From: CAG-873 sp910578365
GTDB lineage: Bacteria; Bacteroidota; Bacteroidia; Bacteroidales; Muribaculaceae
NCBI GenBank assembly: GCA_951635545.1
Contig: OX620685.1
Coordinates: 2,604,001 to 2,668,000 of the forward strand
Reading direction: 5' to 3'
Length of the DNA stretch: 64,000 nt
Part shown: positions 42,672-51,198 of the stretch, piece after piece
How the letters are laid out: each line of letters opens with the position of its first letter
Position numbering within the stretch: the stretch's first letter is position 1
Notes under the pieces: generated by a model
The model's input: only the letters and a program-made list of their open reading frames with translations
Told to the model about the DNA's origin: nothing
Database searches by the model: none
Made by a program: the position numbers and the translations under genes

Positions 42672-43139
42672 CTACAAATTCGGAGACAACTCGCCAAATG
42701 TGCGGGATATGTATATGAACGTATTGACGGTTGTCTGATTATCCGTATTGAATACTATAAGTTGTTCTTGATACTCAGGTTTACCTGATTCACATCTCTC
42801 GAAATGGATTTTAAGAGTGCGATTATCAGTTTTTGATACAGAAAAATGTCCGTCAACTGATTTGTATTCGTCATTAGGACCAATCAGAGTGAAGCCTATA
42901 CTATTCTCACATCTTAGTTCAACATCGCCCTCCTTGTATATAGCGTTGACATAAATGATTTTAGGAAGGAATATATCAGAAGTATGATTTACTACCCGGA
43001 TACAGTCGGTATCCGAATTTGAAACAACTTCCCATTGAGTGGAAATTTCGGTGTCCGTGTCTTTGTCATCACAAGCAGAGACACTGACACCGGAGAGAAA
43101 GAGCAACAAGTGATTAATCAGTTTTCTCATTGGTGTCAC
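42672..43139 (-). CDS. Small lipoprotein of unknown function
   Basis: The 155-residue protein (from MTPMRKLINHLLLFLSGVSVSAC; a start three codons later is also possible) carries a lipobox (SVSACDD) and a beta-rich body (IRVVNHTSDIFLPKIIYVNAIYKEGDVELRC, TLKIHFERCESG). I do not recognise the family. It is AT-rich and lies 19 bases before the CotH-like gene on the same strand. The two probably form a pair acquired together. Confidence 0.65.
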   Translation of the reverse strand: MTPMRKLINHLLLFLSGVSVSACDDKDTDTEISTQWEVVSNSDTDCIRVVNHTSDIFLPKIIYVNAIYKEGDVELRCENSIGFTLIGPNDEYKSVDGHFSVSKTDNRTLKIHFERCESGKPEYQEQLIVFNTDNQTTVNTFIYISRTFGELSPNL

Positions 43140-43650
43140 TAAATATCGACACTATGGCTCTTTAATGTCTTGGTTGTTATGCAGAAACGTGAGCCAACTA
43201 TGCCACGTCTTGACTTGAAGGTCGTAGGAAACCATTTGATGCAGATGTAACAATAGTGACCCACGCATATGCGTGAGAACCACTATGCTATCTCTTGCAT
43301 CGGGTTGAAAATTTCCTACGTTTTCAAGTCACAAGATAAGCATAACGCTTCTTTATTTTTCCAAAATGTCGTGACGGGACTACTCCCAATCGGTCACAAA
43401 GTTACAACTTTTTATGGTTCGTATCAATAGCTTGTGCAAAAATGACCTCTATACCGACCGTCGAAAGAAGAAAACCGAGGCAGAAGAATAGAACTAAAAA
43501 TAACTAACTCCTGCAAATTAAACTTAAATTCCTACTATTTACTTGTACTAATTTTCTCAATTAGTATATTTTCAATACACCTAAAATTGTGACATATATT
43601 GAATATCAAATAATTAAATACTATACATCAGAACAGCCTATGTTTGATTG
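43140..43650. other. AT-rich intergenic stretch of the acquired patch
   Basis: No gene is seen. It contains the long inverted repeat described next. The final part (43440-43640) is very AT-rich and otherwise featureless. Confidence 0.6.
43208..43335. repeat. Long imperfect inverted repeat with central palindrome
   Basis: Left arm 43208-43258 (TCTTGACTTGAA, CGTAGGAAA, ATAGTG blocks) pairs with right arm 43281-43335 (CACTAT, TTTCCTACG, TTCAAGTCACAAGA). A perfect 14-base palindrome CACGCATATGCGTG lies at the centre (43262-43275). Transcribed, it would fold into one long interrupted hairpin. It may be an end of a lost mobile element or a structured RNA. Confidence 0.6.
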
Positions 43651-43686
43651 CGCCGCGGCGGAGGCAAGGATGCCTCCGCCGCGGCG
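43651..43686. terminator. 16-base perfect GC-rich hairpin after the DcaP-like gene
   Basis: CGCCGCGGCGGAGGCA, loop AGGA, and the exact complement. It starts 12 bases beyond the porin stop codon. There is no T-run, but its strength and place suggest the end of the feoAB-porin transcript. Confidence 0.65.
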
Positions 43687-43698
43687 GGATGGGGCATG

Positions 43699-44979
43699 TC
43701 AGAAGTTGTACTGAATTGAGGCTTCGAGCCGGTTGGCGTGGCCGGAAAGGCCGTTGATGTCGTTTCGTCGTCCCCACAGATATTCGAGGCCGAACTGCAG
43801 GTCGGAGTTTGCGTTATAGAAAGCTGTGAATGCTGCATATTGGCCGTAGCGGTAGCTGTCGTCGGTCATGTACTTTAGGTCGTAGGCCTGAGCCTGGCTG
43901 TAGCAAGCCGAAAGCAGCAGCGGTTTTACGGGCTGATAGGTAAATCCGGCTGTCCATGCGAATGTGCCGGGGGCTTGCAGCCTGCCGTTGCCGTCGGGTA
44001 CGAGGTCGTAGCCGTTTCCGCCGAGGTCGTTGACGTAGGCGGCTATGCCGTGGCCGTAGGTGGCATGTCCGAATACACTCAGTCCGGCGCCGAGGTCCGA
44101 TACTGCACTGAGCTGCACGCCCCATCCGGTAGCAAAATGGTTTTTCTGCTTAAGTGTACTCCGGTACGACAGCTCGCGCAGCAGAGCCGAGGCGCGAATA
44201 TGGCTGTCGCTGCCCCAGGCGTACTGTACGTACACCGGAATATCGGGGAAGCGCTGCGAAATGCTTTCGGTGCCGGTGGCCAGTGTGTAGTCGGCCTCGG
44301 GCAGTTCGGCCGATATGGCGGCGCTGAAACCCTTGTACGACGGAGTTTTGTACTGTAACATCAGATTTTTTGCGCTTACCTGTCCGCTTGGTCCCTGGGC
44401 GTCGACAGTCGGGGCTTCGGCTGCCGCGTCGGCGAATGTCGAGCGACCCTTTCCGATAAGGAAACCGCCTACGCTTACGTAGGCTTGTTTCAGTTTCAGA
44501 CCGTAATTGCCGTCGTTGCCTGTGAAATTGGTCTGTACGTACACAATCACTCGTCCGATTCCGGTGTTTTTTGTCACAAGTTTCAGAAACAGCGAAGTGT
44601 TTGTGGCGTCGGCTCCGAAGCGGTTGCGCATAGCCGGATTGCCCGGGGTGGGGATGTCGTAGGTGGCGAAACCTTCGTTGTCGATGGCTCCTTTCATGTC
44701 GTACATGGCAACTGCGTTTACTTCGCCGCCGATGCCGAGTGCGGCGCGGCCCTCGCGGTCAAGGAACAGAAAGCGTGGAGCGCCGGGGTCGTTGTACGAT
44801 AAATTTTCGCGCGAGTACAAAATCGCAATCTGGTCTTTGCTTTCCGGAGTGATGTCGCCGGAAAGTACAATGGCGCGTTCCGGAATAAGCAGAGTGTCGG
44901 AGTAAAGCGGTGTCACTGCCATGGCCAGCGGAGCTGAAGCCACAGCGCCCAACAGCATAAGTGATGCGAGTTTTTTCAT
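43699..44979 (-). CDS. DcaP-like outer-membrane porin
   Basis: From MKKLASLMLLGAVASAPLAMA the protein has 426 residues with a signal peptide. The rest is a chain of amphipathic beta strands ending in an aromatic residue (LEASIQYNF), the outer-membrane insertion signal. RFLFLDREGRAALGIGGEVNAVAMYDMKG and TSLFLKLVTKNTGIGRVIVYVQTNF resemble the DcaP-type trimeric porin family. The family assignment is moderate; that it is a beta-barrel is firm. It follows feoAB by 61 bases and has its own promoter, so it could admit iron or a related solute. Confidence 0.65.
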   Translation of the reverse strand: MKKLASLMLLGAVASAPLAMAVTPLYSDTLLIPERAIVLSGDITPESKDQIAILYSRENLSYNDPGAPRFLFLDREGRAALGIGGEVNAVAMYDMKGAIDNEGFATYDIPTPGNPAMRNRFGADATNTSLFLKLVTKNTGIGRVIVYVQTNFTGNDGNYGLKLKQAYVSVGGFLIGKGRSTFADAAAEAPTVDAQGPSGQVSAKNLMLQYKTPSYKGFSAAISAELPEADYTLATGTESISQRFPDIPVYVQYAWGSDSHIRASALLRELSYRSTLKQKNHFATGWGVQLSAVSDLGAGLSVFGHATYGHGIAAYVNDLGGNGYDLVPDGNGRLQAPGTFAWTAGFTYQPVKPLLLSACYSQAQAYDLKYMTDDSYRYGQYAAFTAFYNANSDLQFGLEYLWGRRNDINGLSGHANRLEASIQYNF

Positions 44980-44986
44980 TTTTTTG

Positions 44987-45020
44987 CAAAAGTAAAAATT
45001 TGTTATGATGTTATAACAAA
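44987..45020 (-). promoter_or_regulatory. Bacteroidetes promoter for the DcaP-like gene
   Basis: On the minus strand TTTG (45020-45017), 22 bases and TACTTTTG (44994-44987). It lies only 7 bases before the start codon, so the leader is very short if this box is used. Confidence 0.5.
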
Positions 45021-45040
45021 CGCACCTTTGCAAAAGTTTG

Positions 45041-47443
45041 TCAAAAAAGCAACATCACTCTGTAGGCGCCGAAGGCCACCAGCCATGCCACTAAAGTATT
45101 ATACAGCATGGCAAAGGCGCCCCAGCGCCAACTGCCGCTTTCGCGCGATATGGCCACTACAGTGGCTATACACGGGCAGTAAAGGAGTATGAATATCATA
45201 AACGCCATAGCGGAGGCCGGAGTAAAGTCGGGCTTGCCTGTAATATGTGACGGTGCGGTGAGGCGTTCGCCAAGGCGGGCATCGCTCACTTCGTCGTCGT
45301 TGGTATAGAGTACTCCAAGGGTCGATACCACTATTTCTTTTGCCGGCACACCGGCCAGGGCGGCCACTGTGGCACGCCAGTGGAAGCCAATCGGCTCCAT
45401 GACCGGATTGACGGCCTTGCCTAACATCTGAAGGTATGAATCGCGATTGAAGTCAATGGCGTTGTCGTCGGCTACGGCAGCAGAGGCGGTAGTAGTGTCG
45501 GCAGTGGTGTTGTCGCTGTCGTGCAGCGGAAAGTAGTTTAGCGCCCAAACAATTATGCTTGCCACGAGTATTGTGCCGCCCATCTTGCGCAGATACTGCT
45601 GTCCCTTGGCCCAGGTATGGCGCAGCGATGCCTTCATGGTCGGCAGCCGGTAGGGAGGCAGTTCCATCACAAATGGAGTTTCGTCGGTGGTGAAGAAGAA
45701 TCGACGCAGCATTTTGGCCGTGACCACAGCCACCAGTATGCCCAGCACGTACATACACATGAACACCAGTGCCGAATGCGTTGGAAAGAAAGTGCCGGCC
45801 AGCAGTACATAAATCGGCAGGCGGGCCGAGCACGACATAAAGGGGTTGATTAGTATGGTAATGAGCCTGCTGCTGCGGCTCTCTATGGAGCGTGTGGCCA
45901 TAATGGCCGGCACATTGCAGCCGAAGCCCATCACAAGCGGTATGAACGACTTGCCGTGCAGGCCTATGCGGTGCATCACCTTGTCCATGATAAAGGCTGC
46001 GCGGGCCATGTAGCCCGAGTCTTCCATAAACGATATGCAGAAATACAATATCAGGATATTCGGCAGAAATACAATCACACCACCCACGCCGCCGATTATA
46101 CCGTCGGCGACAAGGTCTTTGAGCGGTCCGTCGGACATCAGGTTCTGTACTGTTTCGCTCAGCCATGCCACACCGCTTTCAATCCAGTCCATCGGATACT
46201 GGCCCAAAGAGAATGTGAGCCAGAAAATGCCGAACATGATAAGAAAGAACAGCGGAAAGCCGAATAGCTTGTTTGTGACGAATGCGTCGATGATGTGCGA
46301 GGTATTTTCCTTAGTCCGTTCGCCCGGCTCCATGGTTTCGTGGAGGGCGCCGGCAATGAAGCCGTATTTGGCCGAGGCGATAACCGACGCCACATCATCG
46401 CCGTGTACGCGGTTGAGTTCGTCGGCGAGTCGGCGGCTCAGTTGCAGAATCTCGTCGCCGCCGCTTATGCGGGCAATGCGGGCGGCGGTGTCCTTGTCGC
46501 CTTCAAGCAGTTTGATGGCCAGGTATCGCGGCGAGAAATGCCGGTCAATGTCCTTGTTGGCCTTTATGGCGTCGATAATCAGCCTCAGGGCGTTCTCTAT
46601 GTCGTTGCCCAGGCTCACGTGAATGTGTCGCACAGCCTTGTTCCGGCCCTCGAACACTTCTATAACTTCGTCGAACAGGGGGCCGATTCCCTCGCCTGTA
46701 CGAGCCACTACAGGCACCATGGGCACACCTATCATCTTGCCCAGAGTATTGTAGTCGAGGCTTGTGCCGTCGCGTCGCAGTTCGTCGTACATATTCAAGG
46801 CAATCACCATCGAGTGGTCCATATCGATAAGCTCGGTGGTGAGATACAGATTGCGCTCGAGGTTGGAAGCGTCGGCCACGTTTATGATTACGTCGGGAGT
46901 CTTGTCGCGCAGATAATTGCGCACATACAATTCCTCCGGCGAGTACGAAGTCAGCGAATAAGTGCCCGGCAGGTCGATTATATTGAAATGGTATCCGCGG
47001 TGCTCAAACCGGCCGGTTTTGGCATCGACGGTTACTCCGGAGTAGTTTCCTACATGCTCTTTGGCCCCGGAAGCGATGTTGAACAGCGAGGTTTTGCCGC
47101 AGTTTGGGTTTCCTATAAGAGCCACGTTGATAGTGCGGCTTATGTTTTCGAGTTCACGGCTAAGGCTTTCGCTCTCGGTGGTGCCGTTGCCGTTGAGCTG
47201 CTGTGCCTCCTGCTCGCTGTCCACCGGCATCACCTCTATCAAAGCAGCCTCCGACGCACGCAGCGACACATTGTAGCCCATAATGCTGTATTTGATGGGG
47301 TCTTTCAGCGGAGCGTGCAGCAACACCTTTACCGGATGGCCCTTTACAAAGCCCATCTCGATAACGCGTTTACGGAAGGCGCCGTGGCCTAATATCTTGA
47401 TTATTATACCAGTCTGGCCGGTTTCAAGTTCCGAGAGTCTCAT
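45041..47443 (-). CDS. feoB: Ferrous iron transporter, FeoA-FeoB fusion
   Basis: The 800-residue protein starts with a FeoA SH3-like domain (MRLSELETGQTGIIIKILGHGAFRKRVIEMGFVKGHPV, to about residue 75). A linker leads to the FeoB G-domain: GNPNCGKTS (G1, near 111), DLPGTYSL (G3) and NMYDE (G4-like). The membrane part follows with FMEDSGYMARAAFIMD, PLVMGFGCNVPAIMATRSIESRSSRL and FMSCSARLPIYVLLAG, the Cys-containing permeation core. It imports Fe2+ across the inner membrane. FeoA-FeoB fusions are usual in Bacteroidetes. Confidence 0.95.
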   Translation of the reverse strand: MRLSELETGQTGIIIKILGHGAFRKRVIEMGFVKGHPVKVLLHAPLKDPIKYSIMGYNVSLRASEAALIEVMPVDSEQEAQQLNGNGTTESESLSRELENISRTINVALIGNPNCGKTSLFNIASGAKEHVGNYSGVTVDAKTGRFEHRGYHFNIIDLPGTYSLTSYSPEELYVRNYLRDKTPDVIINVADASNLERNLYLTTELIDMDHSMVIALNMYDELRRDGTSLDYNTLGKMIGVPMVPVVARTGEGIGPLFDEVIEVFEGRNKAVRHIHVSLGNDIENALRLIIDAIKANKDIDRHFSPRYLAIKLLEGDKDTAARIARISGGDEILQLSRRLADELNRVHGDDVASVIASAKYGFIAGALHETMEPGERTKENTSHIIDAFVTNKLFGFPLFFLIMFGIFWLTFSLGQYPMDWIESGVAWLSETVQNLMSDGPLKDLVADGIIGGVGGVIVFLPNILILYFCISFMEDSGYMARAAFIMDKVMHRIGLHGKSFIPLVMGFGCNVPAIMATRSIESRSSRLITILINPFMSCSARLPIYVLLAGTFFPTHSALVFMCMYVLGILVAVVTAKMLRRFFFTTDETPFVMELPPYRLPTMKASLRHTWAKGQQYLRKMGGTILVASIIVWALNYFPLHDSDNTTADTTTASAAVADDNAIDFNRDSYLQMLGKAVNPVMEPIGFHWRATVAALAGVPAKEIVVSTLGVLYTNDDEVSDARLGERLTAPSHITGKPDFTPASAMAFMIFILLYCPCIATVVAISRESGSWRWGAFAMLYNTLVAWLVAFGAYRVMLLF

Positions 47444-47663
47444 AAGCGGATAGTTTATGGCTGCAAAGGTCGTAAAATTTTGCGGACTATGAAAATAAAT
47501 CGAGGCCTTATTTAGAATTTTTTCAAATTAGCTCCCGGATGGAGGCCTCCTTGCATACAGTGTAGAATACTTTGCCGCTGCGAGCCATCCGGGTATTGCG
47601 GCCGTTTTGCGACACCTGCTCCGGGCATCGTTCCGGGTAAAAAACAATAATTATCGGAGGAAT

Positions 47664-47696
47664 TTTGATTTATTACGGGAAATTTTGCTAAATTTG
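47664..47696 (+). promoter_or_regulatory. Bacteroidetes promoter for the methylmalonyl-CoA decarboxylase operon
   Basis: TTTG (47664-47667), 21 bases, TAAATTTG (47689-47696). The expected RNA start is just before the hairpin at 47706. Confidence 0.72.
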
Positions 47697-47705
47697 CAGG
47701 ACTTT

Positions 47706-47727
47706 ACGCGCAGCCTCGACTGCGCGT
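47706..47727 (+). promoter_or_regulatory. 5'-end hairpin of the mce mRNA
   Basis: ACGCGCAG, loop CCTCGA, CTGCGCGT: an 8-base perfect stem right at the expected 5' end of the transcript. Such hairpins often protect abundant mRNAs from decay. Confidence 0.5.
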
Positions 47728-47764
47728 GCCCTGAATTGAAAAATCATTATTAATTTCTTTCACC

Positions 47765-48184
47765 ATGGATATCTCCCATATCGAACACATCGGCATTGCC
47801 GTTCCCAGCCTCGACGAGGCCATCCCCTTCTACGAAAAAATGCTTGGTTTCAAGTGCTTCGCAATCGAAGAAGTAGCTGACCAGAAAGTACGCACCGCCT
47901 TTTTCAAGGTGGGCCAGACCAAACTCGAGCTTCTTGAAGGCACCTCGGAAGACAGCGCCATCAGCAAGTTCATCGCCGGCAACGGTGGCCGTGGCGGCAT
48001 ACAGCACATTGCTTTTGCCGTACAGGACGGTGTGGCCAACGCATTAGGTGAACTCGAGGAGAAGGGCTGCCGCCTTATCGACAAGGCTCCCCGCAAAGGC
48101 GCCGAAGGCCTCAACATCGCCTTCCTCCATCCTAAGTCGACCGTCGGCACCCTGATTGAACTCTGCGAAGACCCCAACAAGTAA
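47765..48184 (+). CDS. mce: Methylmalonyl-CoA epimerase
   Basis: The 139-residue vicinal-oxygen-chelate protein interconverts (2R)- and (2S)-methylmalonyl-CoA. Seen: ISHIEHIGIAVPSLDEAIPFYEKMLGF with the metal-binding His, LELLEGTSEDSAISKFI, GGRGGIQHIAFAVQDG and VGTLIELCED with a ligand Glu. Length is typical. It opens the operon for propionate formation by the succinate pathway. Confidence 0.95.
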   Translation: MDISHIEHIGIAVPSLDEAIPFYEKMLGFKCFAIEEVADQKVRTAFFKVGQTKLELLEGTSEDSAISKFIAGNGGRGGIQHIAFAVQDGVANALGELEEKGCRLIDKAPRKGAEGLNIAFLHPKSTVGTLIELCEDPNK

Positions 48185-48216
48185 TCGAACAACATCCAAT
48201 ACATTAATATATAAGT

Positions 48217-49770
48217 ATGAGCAGTCAGCTTGAAAAAGTAAAAGAACTCATAGAGCTTCGCGCCCAGGCCCGTATCGGCGGCGGCGAAAAAGCTATCGAG
48301 AAGCAGCACGAACGTGGCAAATATACCGCCCGTGAGCGTATCGCACAGCTCCTTGATGAAGGCTCTTTTGAAGAACTCGATATGTTTGTGCGCCACCGCT
48401 GCACTAACTTCGGCCAGGAAAAGAAATCGTACCTCGGCGACGGCGTGGTTACCGGCTACGGTACAATCGAAGGCCGTCTGGTGTATGTATTCGCACAGGA
48501 CTTCACCGTATTCGGCGGTTCATTATCCGAAACCATGGCCCTGAAAATCTGCAAAATCATGGATATGGCCATGAAGATGGGTGCCCCCGTAATAGGTCTG
48601 AACGACTCCGGCGGCGCACGTATCCAGGAAGGCATCAACGCACTGGCCGGCTATGCCGAAATCTTCCAGCGCAACATTATGGCTTCGGGTGTTATTCCCC
48701 AGATTTCGGCCATCCTCGGTCCCTGCGCCGGCGGTGCCGTTTACTCGCCCGCGCTCACCGACTTCACCATCATGGCCAAGGGCATCAGCTATATGTTCCT
48801 TACCGGTCCCAAGGTAGTGAAGACTGTAACCGGCGAAGATGTGTCGCAGGACGCTCTCGGCGGCCCCGAAGTACACTCCAGCAAGAGCGGTGTATGCCAC
48901 TTCAAGGCCGAAGACGGCGAACACGCCATCAAGATCATCCGCAAACTCTTCAGCTACATACCTCAGAACAACCTTGAGGAAGCTCCCCTGGTGCCCTGCA
49001 CCGACCCCATCGACCGTCTGGAAGACTCGCTCAACGAAATCATTCCCGACTCGGCCAACCGCCCCTACGACATGTACGAGGTTATCGGCGCCATTGTCGA
49101 CAATGGCGAATTCCTTGAAGTTCAGGCCGACTATGCCAAGAACATCATAGTAGGTTTCGCACGCTTCAACGGTCAGAGCGTGGGTATTGTGGCCAACCAG
49201 CCCAAATACCTCGCAGGCGTACTCGACAGCAACGCATCGCGTAAGGGTGCACGCTTTGTACGCTTCTGCGACGCCTTCAATATTCCTCTGGTGACTTTGG
49301 TCGACGTTCCCGGATTCCTGCCCGGTACAGGCCAGGAATACAACGGCGTGATTCTGCACGGCGCAAAACTGCTATACGCCTACGGCGAAGCCACTGTGCC
49401 CAAGATTACAGTTACACTGCGCAAGAGCTACGGCGGCAGCCACATTGTGATGAGCTGCAAGCAGCTGCGCGGCGACATGAACTACGCATGGCCTACAGCC
49501 GAAATCGCCGTTATGGGCGGTGCCGGCGCTGTAGAAGTACTCTATGCCAAGGAAGCCAAGGCAAGCGACGACCCCAAGAAAGTGCTCGCAGAGAAGGAAG
49601 CCGAATACAACAAGCTCTTCTGCAACCCCTACAACGCAGCACGCTATGGCTACATCGACGACGTTATCGAGCCTCGCAACACCCGTTTCCGTGTTATCCG
49701 CGCGCTGCAGCAGCTGGCTACAAAAAAGGTTTCCAATCCTGCCAAGAAGCACGGCAATATTCCCCTTTAA
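48217..49770 (+). CDS. mmdA: Methylmalonyl-CoA decarboxylase carboxyltransferase (alpha) subunit
   Basis: The 517-residue protein is a full biotin-dependent carboxyltransferase with N and C crotonase-like halves. Seen: HERGKYTARERIAQLLDEGSFEELD, GLNDSGGARIQEGINALAGY, the oxyanion segment CAGGAVYSPALTDF, VDVPGFLPGTGQEYNGVILHGAKLLYAYGEATVPKITV and KSYGGSHIVMSCKQLRGDMNYAWPTAEIAVMG. With the gamma, biotin and beta subunits downstream, it decarboxylates (S)-methylmalonyl-CoA to propionyl-CoA. The same fold also serves propionyl-CoA carboxylase; the context favours the Na+-pump decarboxylase. Confidence 0.94.
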   Translation: MSSQLEKVKELIELRAQARIGGGEKAIEKQHERGKYTARERIAQLLDEGSFEELDMFVRHRCTNFGQEKKSYLGDGVVTGYGTIEGRLVYVFAQDFTVFGGSLSETMALKICKIMDMAMKMGAPVIGLNDSGGARIQEGINALAGYAEIFQRNIMASGVIPQISAILGPCAGGAVYSPALTDFTIMAKGISYMFLTGPKVVKTVTGEDVSQDALGGPEVHSSKSGVCHFKAEDGEHAIKIIRKLFSYIPQNNLEEAPLVPCTDPIDRLEDSLNEIIPDSANRPYDMYEVIGAIVDNGEFLEVQADYAKNIIVGFARFNGQSVGIVANQPKYLAGVLDSNASRKGARFVRFCDAFNIPLVTLVDVPGFLPGTGQEYNGVILHGAKLLYAYGEATVPKITVTLRKSYGGSHIVMSCKQLRGDMNYAWPTAEIAVMGGAGAVEVLYAKEAKASDDPKKVLAEKEAEYNKLFCNPYNAARYGYIDDVIEPRNTRFRVIRALQQLATKKVSNPAKKHGNIPL

Positions 49771-49794
49771 TCCTACAGCCCACTCGACAGCAGT

Positions 49795-50712
49795 ATGAAA
49801 AAATCAATATTAACGCTGGCCTTGGCCGCCATGTGCTGCACCGCCGCTTTCGCCCAGGGCCGTTCGGCTCTTCGCCTCAACGAGGTGATGGTGGAAAACG
49901 ACAGCAGCATCGTGGACGAATACGGCAACCATACGGGCTGGATAGAGCTGTTCAACTCCAACTTCTCACCCTTGGAGATAAGCAGCATCTATATAACCAA
50001 CGATAAGAACGACCCCAAGAAGTATCCGGTGCCGTTAGGCGACGTAAACACCAAAATCGCCAAGCGTCAGCACGTGGTATTCTATACCGACGGTGAACCA
50101 AACAAGGGCACATTCCATACCAACTTTACCCTTACACCGGGTCAGGACAACTGGATTGGCATCTACGACGCCGACGGTATCACCCTCATCGACGAGGTTC
50201 TGGTGCCCGCCGAACTGGTTTGCGACAACACCTGGGCCCGCACTGAAGACGGTGCAGGCGAATGGGCCGTGCGCACCGGCGGCGAGAACGACTATATCAC
50301 CCCGTCGAGCGCCAACATCATCAAGGGCACCAATCCCAAAATTGAGGAGTTTGCCACTCAGGACGCCCATGGCTGGGGTATGGCTGTAATGGCTATGGCC
50401 ATTGTGTTCAGCGCACTGCTTGTGCTGTGCCTGTGCTTCTACGCTATCGGTAAAATCGGCGCCATGGTTACCCGCATGAACAAGGCTCGATCGCAAGGTC
50501 TTACCCGACAGGAAGCCAAGGCCGAGAACCTTGCCCATGACTCGGGCGAGGAAATCGCAGCCATCGTAATGGCCCTGCACGAACACCTCAACGCTCATGA
50601 CACCGAGAATACTATCCTTACAATCAATAAAGTAAAACGCGCTTATTCGCCCTGGAGCTCCAAAATCTACAACTTGCGCCAGGTACCCGAATTGCACCAT
50701 AACCGTCATTAA
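49795..50712 (+). CDS. OadG-type gamma subunit with secreted lamin-tail domain
   Basis: The 305-residue protein has a signal peptide (KKSILTLALAAMCCTAAFAQ). A lamin-tail-like domain follows: LRLNEVMVENDSSIVDEYGNHTGWIELFNSNFSPLEISSIYITND, ITLIDEVLVPAEL (about 25-165). A single membrane helix AVMAMAIVFSALLVLCLCFYAIG lies near 197-219, and a cytoplasmic tail near the pump assembles with the biotin carrier and beta subunit. Classic OadG is about 80-100 residues with no periplasmic domain. The extension probably faces the periplasm and binds a partner or the wall. Confidence 0.8.
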   Translation: MKKSILTLALAAMCCTAAFAQGRSALRLNEVMVENDSSIVDEYGNHTGWIELFNSNFSPLEISSIYITNDKNDPKKYPVPLGDVNTKIAKRQHVVFYTDGEPNKGTFHTNFTLTPGQDNWIGIYDADGITLIDEVLVPAELVCDNTWARTEDGAGEWAVRTGGENDYITPSSANIIKGTNPKIEEFATQDAHGWGMAVMAMAIVFSALLVLCLCFYAIGKIGAMVTRMNKARSQGLTRQEAKAENLAHDSGEEIAAIVMALHEHLNAHDTENTILTINKVKRAYSPWSSKIYNLRQVPELHHNRH

Positions 50713-50717
50713 CAGCA

Positions 50718-51155
50718 ATGAAAGAATACAAATATAAAATCAACGGCAACACCTACAAGGTAGGAGTGGGCGACATCGAAGGCAACGTTGCCCAGGTGGA
50801 AGTCAACGGCGTACCCTACAAAGTAGAACTCGCACAGGATGCTGCCAAAAACGTAAAGGTGGTATCCGCTCCCAAGCCGGCAGCCGCTCCGCGTACAGCT
50901 TCCGGTGAAAAGGTAATAGCAAAGCCCGCTGCCTCGGTAGGAGCCAACGCTATCAAGGCACCGCTGCCCGGTGTGGTACTGTCGATTCCTGTAAAAGTGG
51001 GCGACACCGTGTCGGCCGCCGATACCGTACTGGTACTCGAAGCCATGAAGATGGAGAACGCTATCCACGCAGGCAGCGACGGCAAGGTAGCTTCAATCAG
51101 TGTGAATCCCGGCGACTCTGTACTCGAGGGCGCCGTACTCATCACCCTGGAATAA
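50718..51155 (+). CDS. Biotin carboxyl carrier subunit
   Basis: The 145-residue protein has an Ala/Pro/Lys-rich linker and a C-terminal biotinyl domain with the modification site EAMKMEN (Lys near 113). It is preceded by KAPLPGVVLSIPVKVGDTV and followed by NPGDSVLEGAVLITLE. Biotin attached there carries CO2 from the carboxyltransferase to the membrane subunit. It starts 5 bases after the gamma-subunit gene. Confidence 0.93.
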   Translation: MKEYKYKINGNTYKVGVGDIEGNVAQVEVNGVPYKVELAQDAAKNVKVVSAPKPAAAPRTASGEKVIAKPAASVGANAIKAPLPGVVLSIPVKVGDTVSAADTVLVLEAMKMENAIHAGSDGKVASISVNPGDSVLEGAVLITLE

Positions 51156-51198
51156 GCCCGAGTGCAATAGTAAATCAATAACATAAAGTCCACAACTT

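Larger units (their letters stand above)
47444..47764. other. Divergent intergenic region feoAB / mce
   Basis: These 321 bases hold the mce promoter and 5' hairpin listed separately. A distant inverted repeat CCCGGATGG...CCATCCGGG (47534-47608 region) is also present. No open reading frame of note is seen, and no classic Fur box is obvious upstream of feoAB. Confidence 0.55.
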
